DNA from: Pseudoalteromonas sp. '520P1 No. 423'
GTDB taxonomy: Bacteria > Pseudomonadota > Gammaproteobacteria > Enterobacterales > Alteromonadaceae
NCBI RefSeq assembly: GCF_001269985.1
Contig: NZ_BBZB01000001.1
Span: 2,542,001-2,606,000, forward strand
DNA length: 64,000 bases
Direction of reading: 5' to 3'
This document shows positions 38,190 to 46,977 of the stretch, piece by piece. The notes below the pieces were generated by a model that was not told where the DNA came from, ran no database searches, and saw only the letters and a list, made by a program, of their open reading frames with translations. Position numbers and translations under genes: made by a program. Positions within the stretch are counted from its first letter, which is position 1. Each line of letters opens with the position of its first letter.

Positions 38190-38214
38190 TAAGGGGGTGA
38201 AAACTATCACCCCT
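38190..38214. terminator. Bidirectional terminator
   Basis: GGGGGTGA-AAACTA-TCACCCCT stem between the convergent protease and TonB-receptor genes, with TATTATTT on the plus side. Confidence 0.8.
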
Positions 38215-38222
38215 ATTATTTA

Positions 38223-40466
38223 TTACTTTAACGTATAACTCAATGTTAACCAAAATGAACGTCCAGGTTGTGCGCTAAGGGAGTTACTAAACCCAAGGCT
38301 CCGTTTAGAAAAATCATTACCGGAATCTGCTTTTTGAATACCTGGTGCAAGTATTTTTCTATCAAATAAATTAAGTGCTTTTAATGAAACTTTCCAATTT
38401 TTACTTAAATAGCTTATAGATGAGTCAAAAATCACCCTGGAACCAACTTCAATACCTTGAAGAATAAGTGGATTACGTGAATATAGCTTAGTGCGATCTA
38501 AATAGTTTGCTTTAAAATTAACATTCCAACTTTCTTTGAAAGGTATGTCTATTAGGAAATTTATTTTGTGTGGCGAAATATCCCCTAATGTACCGTTTTT
38601 ATTAACCCATACATTATCATCGTGAGAAAACATTCGATCCGTTTTAGCGTGAGTGAATGTGTAATATAAATGACCAGTAATATTATTTTGTTCGCTAAGA
38701 AAGTTTTGAAATTCAAAACGGCCTCTATATTCAAGCCCAGTAACATTTCGGCTACCATTGTTTATTGAATCTTCACGGATCACGTTGTCATACCATGCAC
38801 TATACAAAGAAATATCATGTAGCCATAGATATGTTTTATGCATAAAAATAAGTTCTAAGTTTTTGGCTTTTTCTGGTTTTAGATCTGGGTTTTCCTGTCT
38901 ACCAGACCAACCTCCATATAATTGTTGTGCTGGTGGCTCTTGAAATGCTTCACCATACACCAGTTTTATAGAAGATTTACTATTGTTATATTTATAAATT
39001 CCAGACACTCTTGGGTTTATTGACGAGCCCCAAATTTTATTTTTGTCATATCTGATCCCGAAATTAGCCCTGAAGGCTTCATTGTCATATATAAATGATG
39101 CGTAACCACCATAATCATTAAATTTAACACGATTATCACTAGGTACTTCTTTAAGCGTTTTCGAATCAAAATCATAAATAGGATCTGTGCTGTAATATAT
39201 TGCGGCACCAAATCCATATGGACCCACATTACTAGTTGGAGTTGTAGAGCTATAGGCTCCCCAATACCCTGGAACGTCATATGCTTTGGTTAAATCAGAA
39301 CGTTTAAAGCGCCAGCCAGATAAATATCTAAATTGTGTATTAAGCATATAATCAAAATCTTGTTTTATTTCAATTGCTGAATTTGAACTATTCCAATTCG
39401 TGACACTTATGTAAGAAAAATTTTCCATACCTGTTTCCCAGTCAGGTGTGGCTTCAGCCCAATTCCCCCATATGCGGCTTTCACTATATGTAAGGTTTGT
39501 ATTCACCTTAAATTTATTATTATTTTTCCAGTCATGATTTAAATACATCTGTTTTGAAGAGCGGTACCAGTCTCCATTATTTTGCCCTCTATCTGCCGTA
39601 TATTGTCCTCCATAGCCCTCATCAATTAGCCAATTGAACATCCCAATAGTTATATTATTAAAATATATATTAGCAAACACCCCCCAATCATCTGATTCAT
39701 CCTGATATGAGCCGTAAGATTTTCCATTGTTTTTATATTCTAAAATAGGTCCCCAAATATCAGTTTGACTATATAAGTCATTTGAAAGAAACCCCCATCT
39801 ATCAGATAGATCCTCTTCATCAGAGTTAAATATTACAGCTGCGATGTCAAAACTAAGCCTTTTTAACTTTGCTCTTGTAAATATCTCTAATGCTTTTGAG
39901 TTCCAACTACCTATTTCAGTTTTTATTAAAAATTCTGATTCATGCTCTTTTAAAGTTTTACATTTTTTTGTGATGACATTTATCACACCTAAAAATGCAT
40001 TTGCGCCATAGCGAACTGATGAGGGACCATATAAAACTTCGACACGATTTATCATACTTATTGGATATTGATGGGCCATTATATACTCGTGGCTCCACAA
40101 ATTATTATCCACGACTCCGTCAATCATGAACAATGTTCTGTTAGTCGTAGGGGTTCTATATCCCCTTTGATAAGAAGTTGTGTTATTTGCTCCCCCAGTT
40201 TGAATCACATCAAACCCGGGTAAATCAATAAATATCTCTTTTAAATTATTATATCCCCTTCGGTGAAAATCATCTTCAGTCAAAACAACCATAGCTGCGG
40301 GAGCATCTATCAAATTTTCTTCAATACCATTACTACTCACCACTGTAATATTTAATAAATCAACTAATGATAATTCAAATAAATCATTATCCTCAGCTAA
40401 TGTATGCTGACTTTTTAATAGAAATATTAATGAGGAAAATATATATAACTTTTTAACAGTATTCAT
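38223..40466 (-). CDS. TonB-dependent outer-membrane receptor
   Basis: 747 residues. Signal peptide (ends near HTLA), a TonB-box-like ELSLVDLLNITVVSS, plug domain with DAPAAMVVLTEDDFHRRGY, DLPGFDVIQTGG and RVEVLYGPSSVRYGANAFLGVINVIT, then a 22-strand-type barrel ending in Phe/Leu-Tyr-rich SFWLTLSYTLK. The plug resembles colicin-I/vitamin-type receptors more than SusC. The ligand is unknown; no Fur box was recognised. It is divergent from the ABC exporter genes and shares their 255-bp control region. Confidence 0.9.
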   Translation of the reverse strand: MNTVKKLYIFSSLIFLLKSQHTLAEDNDLFELSLVDLLNITVVSSNGIEENLIDAPAAMVVLTEDDFHRRGYNNLKEIFIDLPGFDVIQTGGANNTTSYQRGYRTPTTNRTLFMIDGVVDNNLWSHEYIMAHQYPISMINRVEVLYGPSSVRYGANAFLGVINVITKKCKTLKEHESEFLIKTEIGSWNSKALEIFTRAKLKRLSFDIAAVIFNSDEEDLSDRWGFLSNDLYSQTDIWGPILEYKNNGKSYGSYQDESDDWGVFANIYFNNITIGMFNWLIDEGYGGQYTADRGQNNGDWYRSSKQMYLNHDWKNNNKFKVNTNLTYSESRIWGNWAEATPDWETGMENFSYISVTNWNSSNSAIEIKQDFDYMLNTQFRYLSGWRFKRSDLTKAYDVPGYWGAYSSTTPTSNVGPYGFGAAIYYSTDPIYDFDSKTLKEVPSDNRVKFNDYGGYASFIYDNEAFRANFGIRYDKNKIWGSSINPRVSGIYKYNNSKSSIKLVYGEAFQEPPAQQLYGGWSGRQENPDLKPEKAKNLELIFMHKTYLWLHDISLYSAWYDNVIREDSINNGSRNVTGLEYRGRFEFQNFLSEQNNITGHLYYTFTHAKTDRMFSHDDNVWVNKNGTLGDISPHKINFLIDIPFKESWNVNFKANYLDRTKLYSRNPLILQGIEVGSRVIFDSSISYLSKNWKVSLKALNLFDRKILAPGIQKADSGNDFSKRSLGFSNSLSAQPGRSFWLTLSYTLK

Positions 40467-40548
40467 TTTTTGCTTTGTTTTGGAGTTATTTATCTAGTTT
40501 AGTAAATTTGACCTATTTATCAAAAATATATAATTTACTGCTCACCGC

Positions 40549-40605
40549 TGTCCACCATTTATTTAACTGGACACAAACGGACAATTCAGGTGTCCGATCG
40601 GACAC
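40549..40605 (+). promoter_or_regulatory. Array of TGTCC/GGACA elements, probable enhancer site
   Basis: GTGTCCGATCGGACAC (40590-40605) is a perfect 16-bp palindrome. Upstream lie TGTCC (40549-40553), GGACA (40569-40573) and GGACA (40579-40583). The cluster is 64-120 bp upstream of a sigma-54 promoter, the usual place for an NtrC-class activator to bind; the likely activator is the response regulator at 45684. Confidence 0.7.
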
Positions 40606-40668
40606 ACCTTGCTTAACCAATAAAAGTAATACACTTATTAAACAGTAACTTATATAAATATAAAAAGT

Positions 40669-40684
40669 TGGCACTCAACCTGCT
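40669..40684 (+). promoter_or_regulatory. Sigma-54 (RpoN) promoter for the exporter operon
   Basis: TGGCACT-CAAC-CTGCT fits the -24/-12 consensus TGGCACG-N4-TTGCW, with GG and GC at the right 10-bp separation. It lies 38 bp before the membrane-fusion protein ATG. Confidence 0.8.
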
Positions 40685-40721
40685 CTATTACATATATAAA
40701 TTATTAATATGTTGAAAAGCC

Positions 40722-41990
40722 ATGATAAAAAGCACAGAGACTCAAGATGAGCAAATACAAAACGTTAAATCGAACACTTGGGTTAAATATATGCTTTTTT
40801 CGATTATTGTAATCATCGCAGGTATTTATACATTACCAACACTTAGCAATTGGTATTCAGGTATTATCTCAGTAGATAAAACCAATTTACTCACAGCTAA
40901 AGTATTTCGTGGTGAATTAATAAGAGATGTAGCAGTATCAGGTAAATTAGTGGCAGCCAATGCGCCGCAACTTTACAGTCCAGAAATTGGTGATGTTACT
41001 ATGCTAAGTCGCCCAGGCGATAAAGTAACTAAAGGTCAAATTGTAGCTAAGCTAAATAGCCCTGAACTGATATCTTTAATAAAACAAAATAAATCCCAAC
41101 TGGACAAACTTAAAATTGAAGCTAGTCGTGGATCATTAAAAGATGACGAAGCACAATTAGATTTAGAACGCAGTTTAGATGAAGCAAAAGTCAGATTAAA
41201 TGCTGCAAATAGGGAGCATCAACGCGCGAAATTATCTTTTGATAAGCAAGTTATCAGTGAGCTTGATTACGCTAAAACTCAAGATGAACTATTAGAGGCT
41301 AACTTAAGACATCAACATGCGAATAAACGCGTAGAGCTTGCTAAAAAACGTTTAGAGTTTGAAAATCAAACCCGTCAATTTGAGGTAAACCAACAGCAAA
41401 TCATTTTAGATGAATTACTTCGCCGAGAACAGGCTTTAGCAATAAAAGCCCCAGTCGCAGGTATAGTCGGTAACTGGTTAATCGAACAAAAAGAGCGTGT
41501 TGCAGACTCTCAAGCACTTATGACAATCGTTGATTTAACACAATATGAAGCGCAACTTAATGTGCCTGAGTTTTACGCTGATGATTTAGGCATAGGTCTA
41601 ACAGTTAATATGACTGTTGCCGGAAAAAAACTAAAAGGTACATTAAGTTCTATCTCACCTGAAATTAACAATAGCCAAGTACAGATCAGGATCTCTATTG
41701 ATAATAATCATGCGCATAATTTAAGACAAAATCAAAGAGTTAATGCCACTATCGAATTCGAACGAAAATCTGACGTATTAATGGTTAAACGTGGTGCTTT
41801 CTTAAAAGCCGGAGCCGCTAAATCAGTATTTAAAGTTACTGATAACTATGCAGTAAAACAAAAAATCAGTGTGGGTATATCAAGTGTAGAATTTGTTGAA
41901 ATTTTACAAGGCGTTAAAGAAAATGATGAGTTAATAATATCTGATCACTCTGACTTCGCCACGAACACACACATTAAGCTAACTATATAA
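40722..41990 (+). CDS. HlyD/MacA-type periplasmic adaptor (membrane-fusion protein)
   Basis: 422 residues. One N-terminal helix (about 25-44) anchors it in the inner membrane. Then a lipoyl half-motif (LYSPEIGDVTMLSRPGDKVTKGQIVAKL), a long coiled-coil hairpin (about 120-245, rich in Glu/Lys/Leu/Arg), the second lipoyl half (AIKAPVAGIVGNWLIEQKERV) and beta-barrel domains. It bridges the ABC permease to an outer-membrane channel, but no TolC-type gene is in the window. First gene of the sigma-54-controlled operon. Confidence 0.9.
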   Translation: MIKSTETQDEQIQNVKSNTWVKYMLFSIIVIIAGIYTLPTLSNWYSGIISVDKTNLLTAKVFRGELIRDVAVSGKLVAANAPQLYSPEIGDVTMLSRPGDKVTKGQIVAKLNSPELISLIKQNKSQLDKLKIEASRGSLKDDEAQLDLERSLDEAKVRLNAANREHQRAKLSFDKQVISELDYAKTQDELLEANLRHQHANKRVELAKKRLEFENQTRQFEVNQQQIILDELLRREQALAIKAPVAGIVGNWLIEQKERVADSQALMTIVDLTQYEAQLNVPEFYADDLGIGLTVNMTVAGKKLKGTLSSISPEINNSQVQIRISIDNNHAHNLRQNQRVNATIEFERKSDVLMVKRGAFLKAGAAKSVFKVTDNYAVKQKISVGISSVEFVEILQGVKENDELIISDHSDFATNTHIKLTI

Positions 41991-42040
41991 AACAATAATT
42001 AAAACAAAATAACAGTTTTAAATAAATTAAGGAAATCACA

Positions 42041-42757
42041 ATGTTAAATATGCAATCAATCAGTCGAGTATTTAAAACAGACACCATTCAAACGCACGCT
42101 TTAAGAGACTTTCATTTACAAGTAAATTCGGGGGAATTTGTTGCAGTGACAGGCCCTTCAGGCTCTGGTAAATCAACTTTCTTAAATGTTGCAGGTTTAT
42201 TAGATGGTTTTGATGGCGGAACTTATGAATTAGATGGTGTAAACGTCAAAGGACTTAAAGATGACGAGCTTTCGCGATTAAGAAACGAAAAAATTGGTTT
42301 TATTTTTCAAAGCTATAATCTTATTCCTGACTTTAATATATTTGACAACATTGATATGCCACTGAGATATCGTGGATTTAGTGCAAAAGAGCGAAAACGC
42401 CGTATACAGTCAGCACTTGAGCAAGTCGGTTTAGCAAGTCGCCATAAATATTTACCTAGCCAGCTATCAGGCGGTCAACAGCAACGTATCGCAATTGCCA
42501 GAGCCTTAGCGGGTGAGCCTAAAATTTTATTAGCTGATGAGCCAACTGGTAATCTAGATTCTTTAATGGCACGTCAAGTCATGGAATTATTGCACACATT
42601 AAACGATCAAGGCAGTACCATCATTATGGTGACACATGACCCTGACCAAGCACGTTCGGTAAAACGTAATGTTCAAGTAATAGATGGTCAAATAACTGAT
42701 ATGAGCATTTACGCGCCATTAAACAATCAAGCCTTAAATACAGCACAAACGGCTTAG
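42041..42757 (+). CDS. ABC transporter ATPase, MacB/LolD type
   Basis: 238 residues, a single cassette. Walker A GPSGSGKST, Q-loop FIFQSYNLIPDF, signature LSGGQQQRIAIARAL, Walker B ILLADEPTGNLDS, H-loop VTHDP. The NLIPDFNIFDNIDMPLRYRG region is of the LolD/MacB clade that powers mechanotransmission exporters. GGAAAT before the ATG. It is followed 10 bp later by two permease genes rather than being fused to one. Confidence 0.93.
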   Translation: MLNMQSISRVFKTDTIQTHALRDFHLQVNSGEFVAVTGPSGSGKSTFLNVAGLLDGFDGGTYELDGVNVKGLKDDELSRLRNEKIGFIFQSYNLIPDFNIFDNIDMPLRYRGFSAKERKRRIQSALEQVGLASRHKYLPSQLSGGQQQRIAIARALAGEPKILLADEPTGNLDSLMARQVMELLHTLNDQGSTIIMVTHDPDQARSVKRNVQVIDGQITDMSIYAPLNNQALNTAQTA

Positions 42758-42767
42758 GGAGAAAGTA

Positions 42768-44060
42768 ATGGATATGTTTTTATATTATTTAAAACTCAGT
42801 AAACATAATTTAAAGCGCCATAAGTTATTTTTTATACTGATGATCACAACTTTAGCTGTCGGTGTCGCGGTATTACTGGCTAATCTAGCTATTTTAAAAG
42901 TGATGTCGAGTGATCCTATTCCAGAAAAAAGCGATAAAATATTTAGTGTAAATATGACAACTTGGCCTGAAAAAGATGGCAATAACTCAGAGCCTTTGCA
43001 TATATTACGTTATAGAGATGCCATGCATATCTTAAAAAGTGATATACCAACATATAGCCTAGCACATTATGCTTCTCAGGTTTATACGCGTAATGTTGAA
43101 TCTAAAAGTTTAACGCGTTTTAGTGCAGAAACTCGCGCAACAACCAGCGAGTTTTTTGAACTGACCAACGCACCGTTTGAATTTGGCGGTACGTGGGCAA
43201 ACGAAAATGCCAACGACATTGTTATTGGCTCAGATTTAAACCAAAAACTCTTTGGTGGAGGAAATAGTATTGGCAAATCGGTTGAAATTGGTACACAAGT
43301 ATTTCGTGTAGTAGGTGTGTTAAAGCCTTGGACTTTAAAGCCTTTATTCTATCATGCAACAGAAAGACGTGCGTTTAACAAAACCGATGATTTATATGCC
43401 CCATTAGAAACTGCACTTACAAATAATTGGGGCATAGGTGCAAGAGCATCTTCTACAGAACGATATGAAAATGCATCTGATACAAGAGATAAAAATGCAT
43501 TTTATATGCAAGCTTATGTTCAATTAGATAACGCACAGCAAAAAGCACAATTTCAAAATTATTTAGATAGTTATAGCCAAAGTTTAAAAGATTCTGGTGA
43601 GCACCCTTTTCCAATCAATAATAAGTTGTATAACGTTAATCAATGGCTAGATAAAAACAAAGTAGTCGATGAAAAAATACTGGCATTTGCATTAGCAACT
43701 GTATTGTTTCTTGCTGTATGTATATTTAACGCCAGTAGCTTATTATTAGCCCGTTATCACAGTGCAAAGTTTGAAACTGGACTTCGTCGCGCTGTAGGTG
43801 CTAGTAAAAAACATGTTTTGTACCAAAGTGCGGTTGAAAGCTTGATCATAGGTACATGTTGCGCTGTGTTAGCTTTAATTTTAGGCTGGCTTTTCTTAAA
43901 GTTCTCATTAACTTTATTTCCTTATTTAAGTGATAGCGCATCTTTTGATTCAGGTTTGGTCTTTATGGGCATTTGTATAGCAATCATTACGAGCTTTTTA
44001 AGTTCATTGTATCCACTAGTACAAGCTAGTAATTCAAGCTTAAGTGCCCAACTGAAATAA
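42768..44060 (+). CDS. ABC transporter permease, MacB/FtsX type (first)
   Basis: 430 residues with the topology of MacB membrane parts: one N-terminal helix (about 22-45), a large periplasmic domain of about 240 residues, then three helices (about 300-325, 350-375, 395-415). LRRAVGASKKHVLYQSAVESLIIG is the conserved coupling region next to helix 2. With the following gene it probably makes a heterodimeric permease. Confidence 0.9.
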   Translation: MDMFLYYLKLSKHNLKRHKLFFILMITTLAVGVAVLLANLAILKVMSSDPIPEKSDKIFSVNMTTWPEKDGNNSEPLHILRYRDAMHILKSDIPTYSLAHYASQVYTRNVESKSLTRFSAETRATTSEFFELTNAPFEFGGTWANENANDIVIGSDLNQKLFGGGNSIGKSVEIGTQVFRVVGVLKPWTLKPLFYHATERRAFNKTDDLYAPLETALTNNWGIGARASSTERYENASDTRDKNAFYMQAYVQLDNAQQKAQFQNYLDSYSQSLKDSGEHPFPINNKLYNVNQWLDKNKVVDEKILAFALATVLFLAVCIFNASSLLLARYHSAKFETGLRRAVGASKKHVLYQSAVESLIIGTCCAVLALILGWLFLKFSLTLFPYLSDSASFDSGLVFMGICIAIITSFLSSLYPLVQASNSSLSAQLK

Positions 44061-44086
44061 ACGGCTCAGATAAAAGGAGAAAACAA

Positions 44087-45322
44087 ATGAATATAAAAGC
44101 ATTACTAAAAGCACTATTACTGAGAAAATTTGCAACCTGTTTACTGTTATTACAGTTAGCTTTAACTTTAGGATTAGTCGTTAATACTGTATTGATCAGT
44201 TTAGACACCAGTAAAAAAATTAATGATCCATTAATGTTTGATGTACCAAACCTATTAGCAATTCAACTATTACCCACGTCAGGTGAATATAAAGATCAAA
44301 CTTTTTATGATGCAATAACTAAACAAGATTTAAAAAAGTTAACTGAGCTTGATGGTGTTATAAGTGCAGCACAATATAATCAACTACCTATACAAAATGG
44401 AGGCTGGAACGGTAACTTCAAAGATGAAGCGACACCTAGAGATGCCATCACTGCAAAAGATTTAGATTACGTTCCAATATTTTATTCAAATGAATTAGGT
44501 GTAGAAAACCTAGGTCTTGAAATAATCGAAGGCCGCGCATTAACAAAAGATGACGATATGACAGAGGCTTACTACGCAGGTAAACGAGATGAGTTACAGC
44601 CAAATATAGTTATTACTGAATCTCTAGCAAAAGCGGTTTACCCTAATGAGTCTGCAATCGGAAAACTTTCAAATCACGGTAGAATTGTCGGTATCGCTAA
44701 AGACTTTATGGTTAATCCAAGATGGGAAGATCGCGCTAAATATTTCGCTGTGTTTGGTAACTTTACATTTGCCCAATTTGATTACACACAAAATTATTTA
44801 TTACGAATCAAACCTGGTCAGTTGAATAATGTTAAAAAGTTAGTCGAATCTACGATTTTAGCAGTACAACCGGAACGCGATATAATGGATGTATATAGCA
44901 TGAGTGAACGTCATAAAAACTTCTTTAGCCAAGAAACTGGCTTGGCTAGTTTATTTAAAATATTGTGTGTATTAATGATTATGGTGACAATTGTCAGTAA
45001 TTTCGCTCATGCGCATTTTCACATGTCACAACAGCGTAAGTATATAGGCATACGTCGTGCTTTAGGTGCAACAAAAAAAGATATTATTTTATATGTATTT
45101 AGTGAAAATTGGTTAATGAGTTTATTTGCATGTATTTTAGGGATAGCTTCGACCATTATAATTAATATCTTATTAAGCCAAGTGATCACTATAGACAAAC
45201 CAGATATTCTGTTATATTTCATCGCGGCAAGTATTATATTTATATCAGGCACGCTAGCAACATGGTTACCTGCATATAAAACAACAAAAATATCACCTGT
45301 GGTGGCAACACATACTTTATAA
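44087..45322 (+). CDS. ABC transporter permease, MacB/FtsX type (second)
   Basis: 411 residues with the same plan as the preceding permease: N-terminal helix (LLLLQLALTLGLVVNTVLI), periplasmic domain with EGRALTKDDD and VGIAKDFMVNPRW, and three C-terminal helices beginning after GIRRALGATKKDIILYVFSENW. GGAG lies before the ATG. The two permeases differ much in sequence, so this is a true pair rather than a recent tandem copy. Confidence 0.9.
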   Translation: MNIKALLKALLLRKFATCLLLLQLALTLGLVVNTVLISLDTSKKINDPLMFDVPNLLAIQLLPTSGEYKDQTFYDAITKQDLKKLTELDGVISAAQYNQLPIQNGGWNGNFKDEATPRDAITAKDLDYVPIFYSNELGVENLGLEIIEGRALTKDDDMTEAYYAGKRDELQPNIVITESLAKAVYPNESAIGKLSNHGRIVGIAKDFMVNPRWEDRAKYFAVFGNFTFAQFDYTQNYLLRIKPGQLNNVKKLVESTILAVQPERDIMDVYSMSERHKNFFSQETGLASLFKILCVLMIMVTIVSNFAHAHFHMSQQRKYIGIRRALGATKKDIILYVFSENWLMSLFACILGIASTIIINILLSQVITIDKPDILLYFIAASIIFISGTLATWLPAYKTTKISPVVATHTL

Positions 45323-45338
45323 GTTAATAATAAAAAAT

Positions 45339-45356
45339 GCGGGACTGAAGTCCCGC
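45339..45356. terminator. GC-rich stem-loop after the exporter operon
   Basis: GCGGGACT-GA-AGTCCCGC directly after the second permease. The T tract is on the minus-strand side; on the plus strand GTAAGAC follows, so it may stop RNA from either side incompletely. Confidence 0.6.
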
Positions 45357-45371
45357 GTAAGACAAAGCATA

Positions 45372-45637
45372 TATACCAATGTTACCTCAAGATGCAGGAT
45401 TCAGTTGGAGTTAGAAACGCTTTAAGCAAGGCAGATGAATACAGTCATAGTTATTCTATTTCAAATTCATCTAACGCAGCATAAAGCATTTCTAAACCAA
45501 CCCTGCGGGGACTTCTGAGCAATTCAAGCTCGTTGTTCCATCTTCTTTTAAGGGAGCGACCATTAATACAAAGATGCGCCTAGATCATGAATTGCTCAGT
45601 TATCCTGAAACTCGCATCTTGAGATAGCATGGGTATA
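45372..45637. mobile_element. MITE-like element, about 266 bp
   Basis: The ends form imperfect 33-bp terminal inverted repeats: TATACCAATGTTACCTCAAG inwards on the left and, read on the other strand, TATACCCATGCTATCTCAAG on the right, both continuing as ATGC, two or three changed bases, and TTCAG. The interior codes for nothing and has the AACCAACCCTGCGGGGACT and GAGCAATTCAAGC / GAATTGCTCAG inner pairing. This fits a non-autonomous miniature element; similar sequences are familiar to me from Colwellia-type genomes. No target duplication could be confirmed. Confidence 0.7.
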
Positions 45638-45683
45638 ATATCCGTAATTTGTTTTGTAATAAAAATAATAAAGGAAAATAAAA

Positions 45684-46973
45684 TTGAAGCGTATTTTAGT
45701 TGTTGACGATAACCCAGACATATTAGACGCGCTAGATTTATTACTAGGTCTTTATGATTATGAAGTGAACACTGCAATTACCATAAAAAAAGCTTTAATG
45801 GCTGTGTCACATCAAAAGATTGATCTTGTCATTCAAGACATGAATTTTACCGATGGTACAACCTCCGGAGACGAAGGTAAAAACCTGTTTTACGATATAA
45901 AACATATTAATCCTAATATCCCAATAATTCTAATAACAGCGTGGAGTCAGTTAGAAACCGCAATCGAACTTGTCAAAGCTGGCGCTGCGGATTATTTACC
46001 TAAACCTTGGAACGATGATAAATTACTAGAGGTTATAAGTGAAAATTTAAATAAAGCGACACCAGATGTAAAACAAGAACCAAGTTCTAGTTTTATCTAT
46101 CAAAGTCAACAAATGAATAGCTTGATCCATACGGCTAATAAAGTCGCTCAGTCTGATATCAATACATTGATCACAGGCCCTAATGGTTCAGGTAAAGAGA
46201 AATTAGCTGATCATATTCACCAAAACTCCAAACGTAAAAACAGCCCTTTTATAAAAGTTAATATGGGTGCATTACCCCATGATTTAATGGAAGCTGAGCT
46301 TTTTGGTGCTGAAAAAGGCGCATTTACAGGCGCGAATACTGCAAGAGAAGGACGCTTTGAAGCAGCTAATGGCGGTACTTTGTTTTTAGATGAAATCGGA
46401 GATCTCAATTTAGCCGGTCAAATGAAATTATTACGTGTACTGCAAACAGGTGAATTTGAAAGACTCGGTTCCAGTAAAACATTAAAAGTAGACGTTCGTG
46501 TGATTAGTGCAACCAATAGCAATCTACAAGAAGATATTAACCAAGGGTTGTTTAGAGAAGATTTATACTACAGACTCAATATTGTTGAATTACAGTTAGC
46601 AGAACTTAATCAAAGAAAAGATGACATTTTACCCTTAGCAGAATACTTTATTGGTAAAGATCATAGTTTATCAGCTTGTGCAAAAAATCATTTATTAGCT
46701 CAGTCTTGGCCAGGTAATGTTAGAGAACTAGAAAACGCATGTAAACGTGCGTTGGTATTTGCAAATGAAGCTTGTTTATCTATTGAAGATTTTTTATCTA
46801 ATGATCCACAAACTTTAGGCTCGATACAAAAACAACCAAGTGAAGCTGAACTCATTGAAGCAACATTAAATAAATATAATTGGGTTATTTCACGTGCAGC
46901 AAATGAATTGGGTTTTAGTCGCCAAGCACTCTACCGCAGAATTGAAAAGCATAATATAAAGCAACAGGACTAA
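45684..46973 (+). CDS. NtrC-class sigma-54 response regulator
   Basis: 429 residues from TTG, with AAAGGAAA about 9 bp upstream. Receiver domain with D8-D9 and phospho-acceptor Asp52, Lys107 in LPKPW; AAA+ domain with Walker A GPNGSGKE (Lys171), the sigma-54 contact loop GAFTGA (212-217), GGTLFLDEIGDL and an arginine-finger region LFREDLYYRLNIV; C-terminal Fis-type helix-turn-helix NWVISRAANELGFSRQALYRR. It should activate sigma-54 promoters when phosphorylated by the next gene's product. Its likely target is the exporter promoter at 40669. Confidence 0.95.
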   Translation: MKRILVVDDNPDILDALDLLLGLYDYEVNTAITIKKALMAVSHQKIDLVIQDMNFTDGTTSGDEGKNLFYDIKHINPNIPIILITAWSQLETAIELVKAGAADYLPKPWNDDKLLEVISENLNKATPDVKQEPSSSFIYQSQQMNSLIHTANKVAQSDINTLITGPNGSGKEKLADHIHQNSKRKNSPFIKVNMGALPHDLMEAELFGAEKGAFTGANTAREGRFEAANGGTLFLDEIGDLNLAGQMKLLRVLQTGEFERLGSSKTLKVDVRVISATNSNLQEDINQGLFREDLYYRLNIVELQLAELNQRKDDILPLAEYFIGKDHSLSACAKNHLLAQSWPGNVRELENACKRALVFANEACLSIEDFLSNDPQTLGSIQKQPSEAELIEATLNKYNWVISRAANELGFSRQALYRRIEKHNIKQQD

Positions 46974-46977
46974 ATAA

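Noticed and set aside
45580..45777. Minus-strand ORF of 65 residues
   Set aside because: It crosses the MITE-like end and the start of the response regulator; a shadow.
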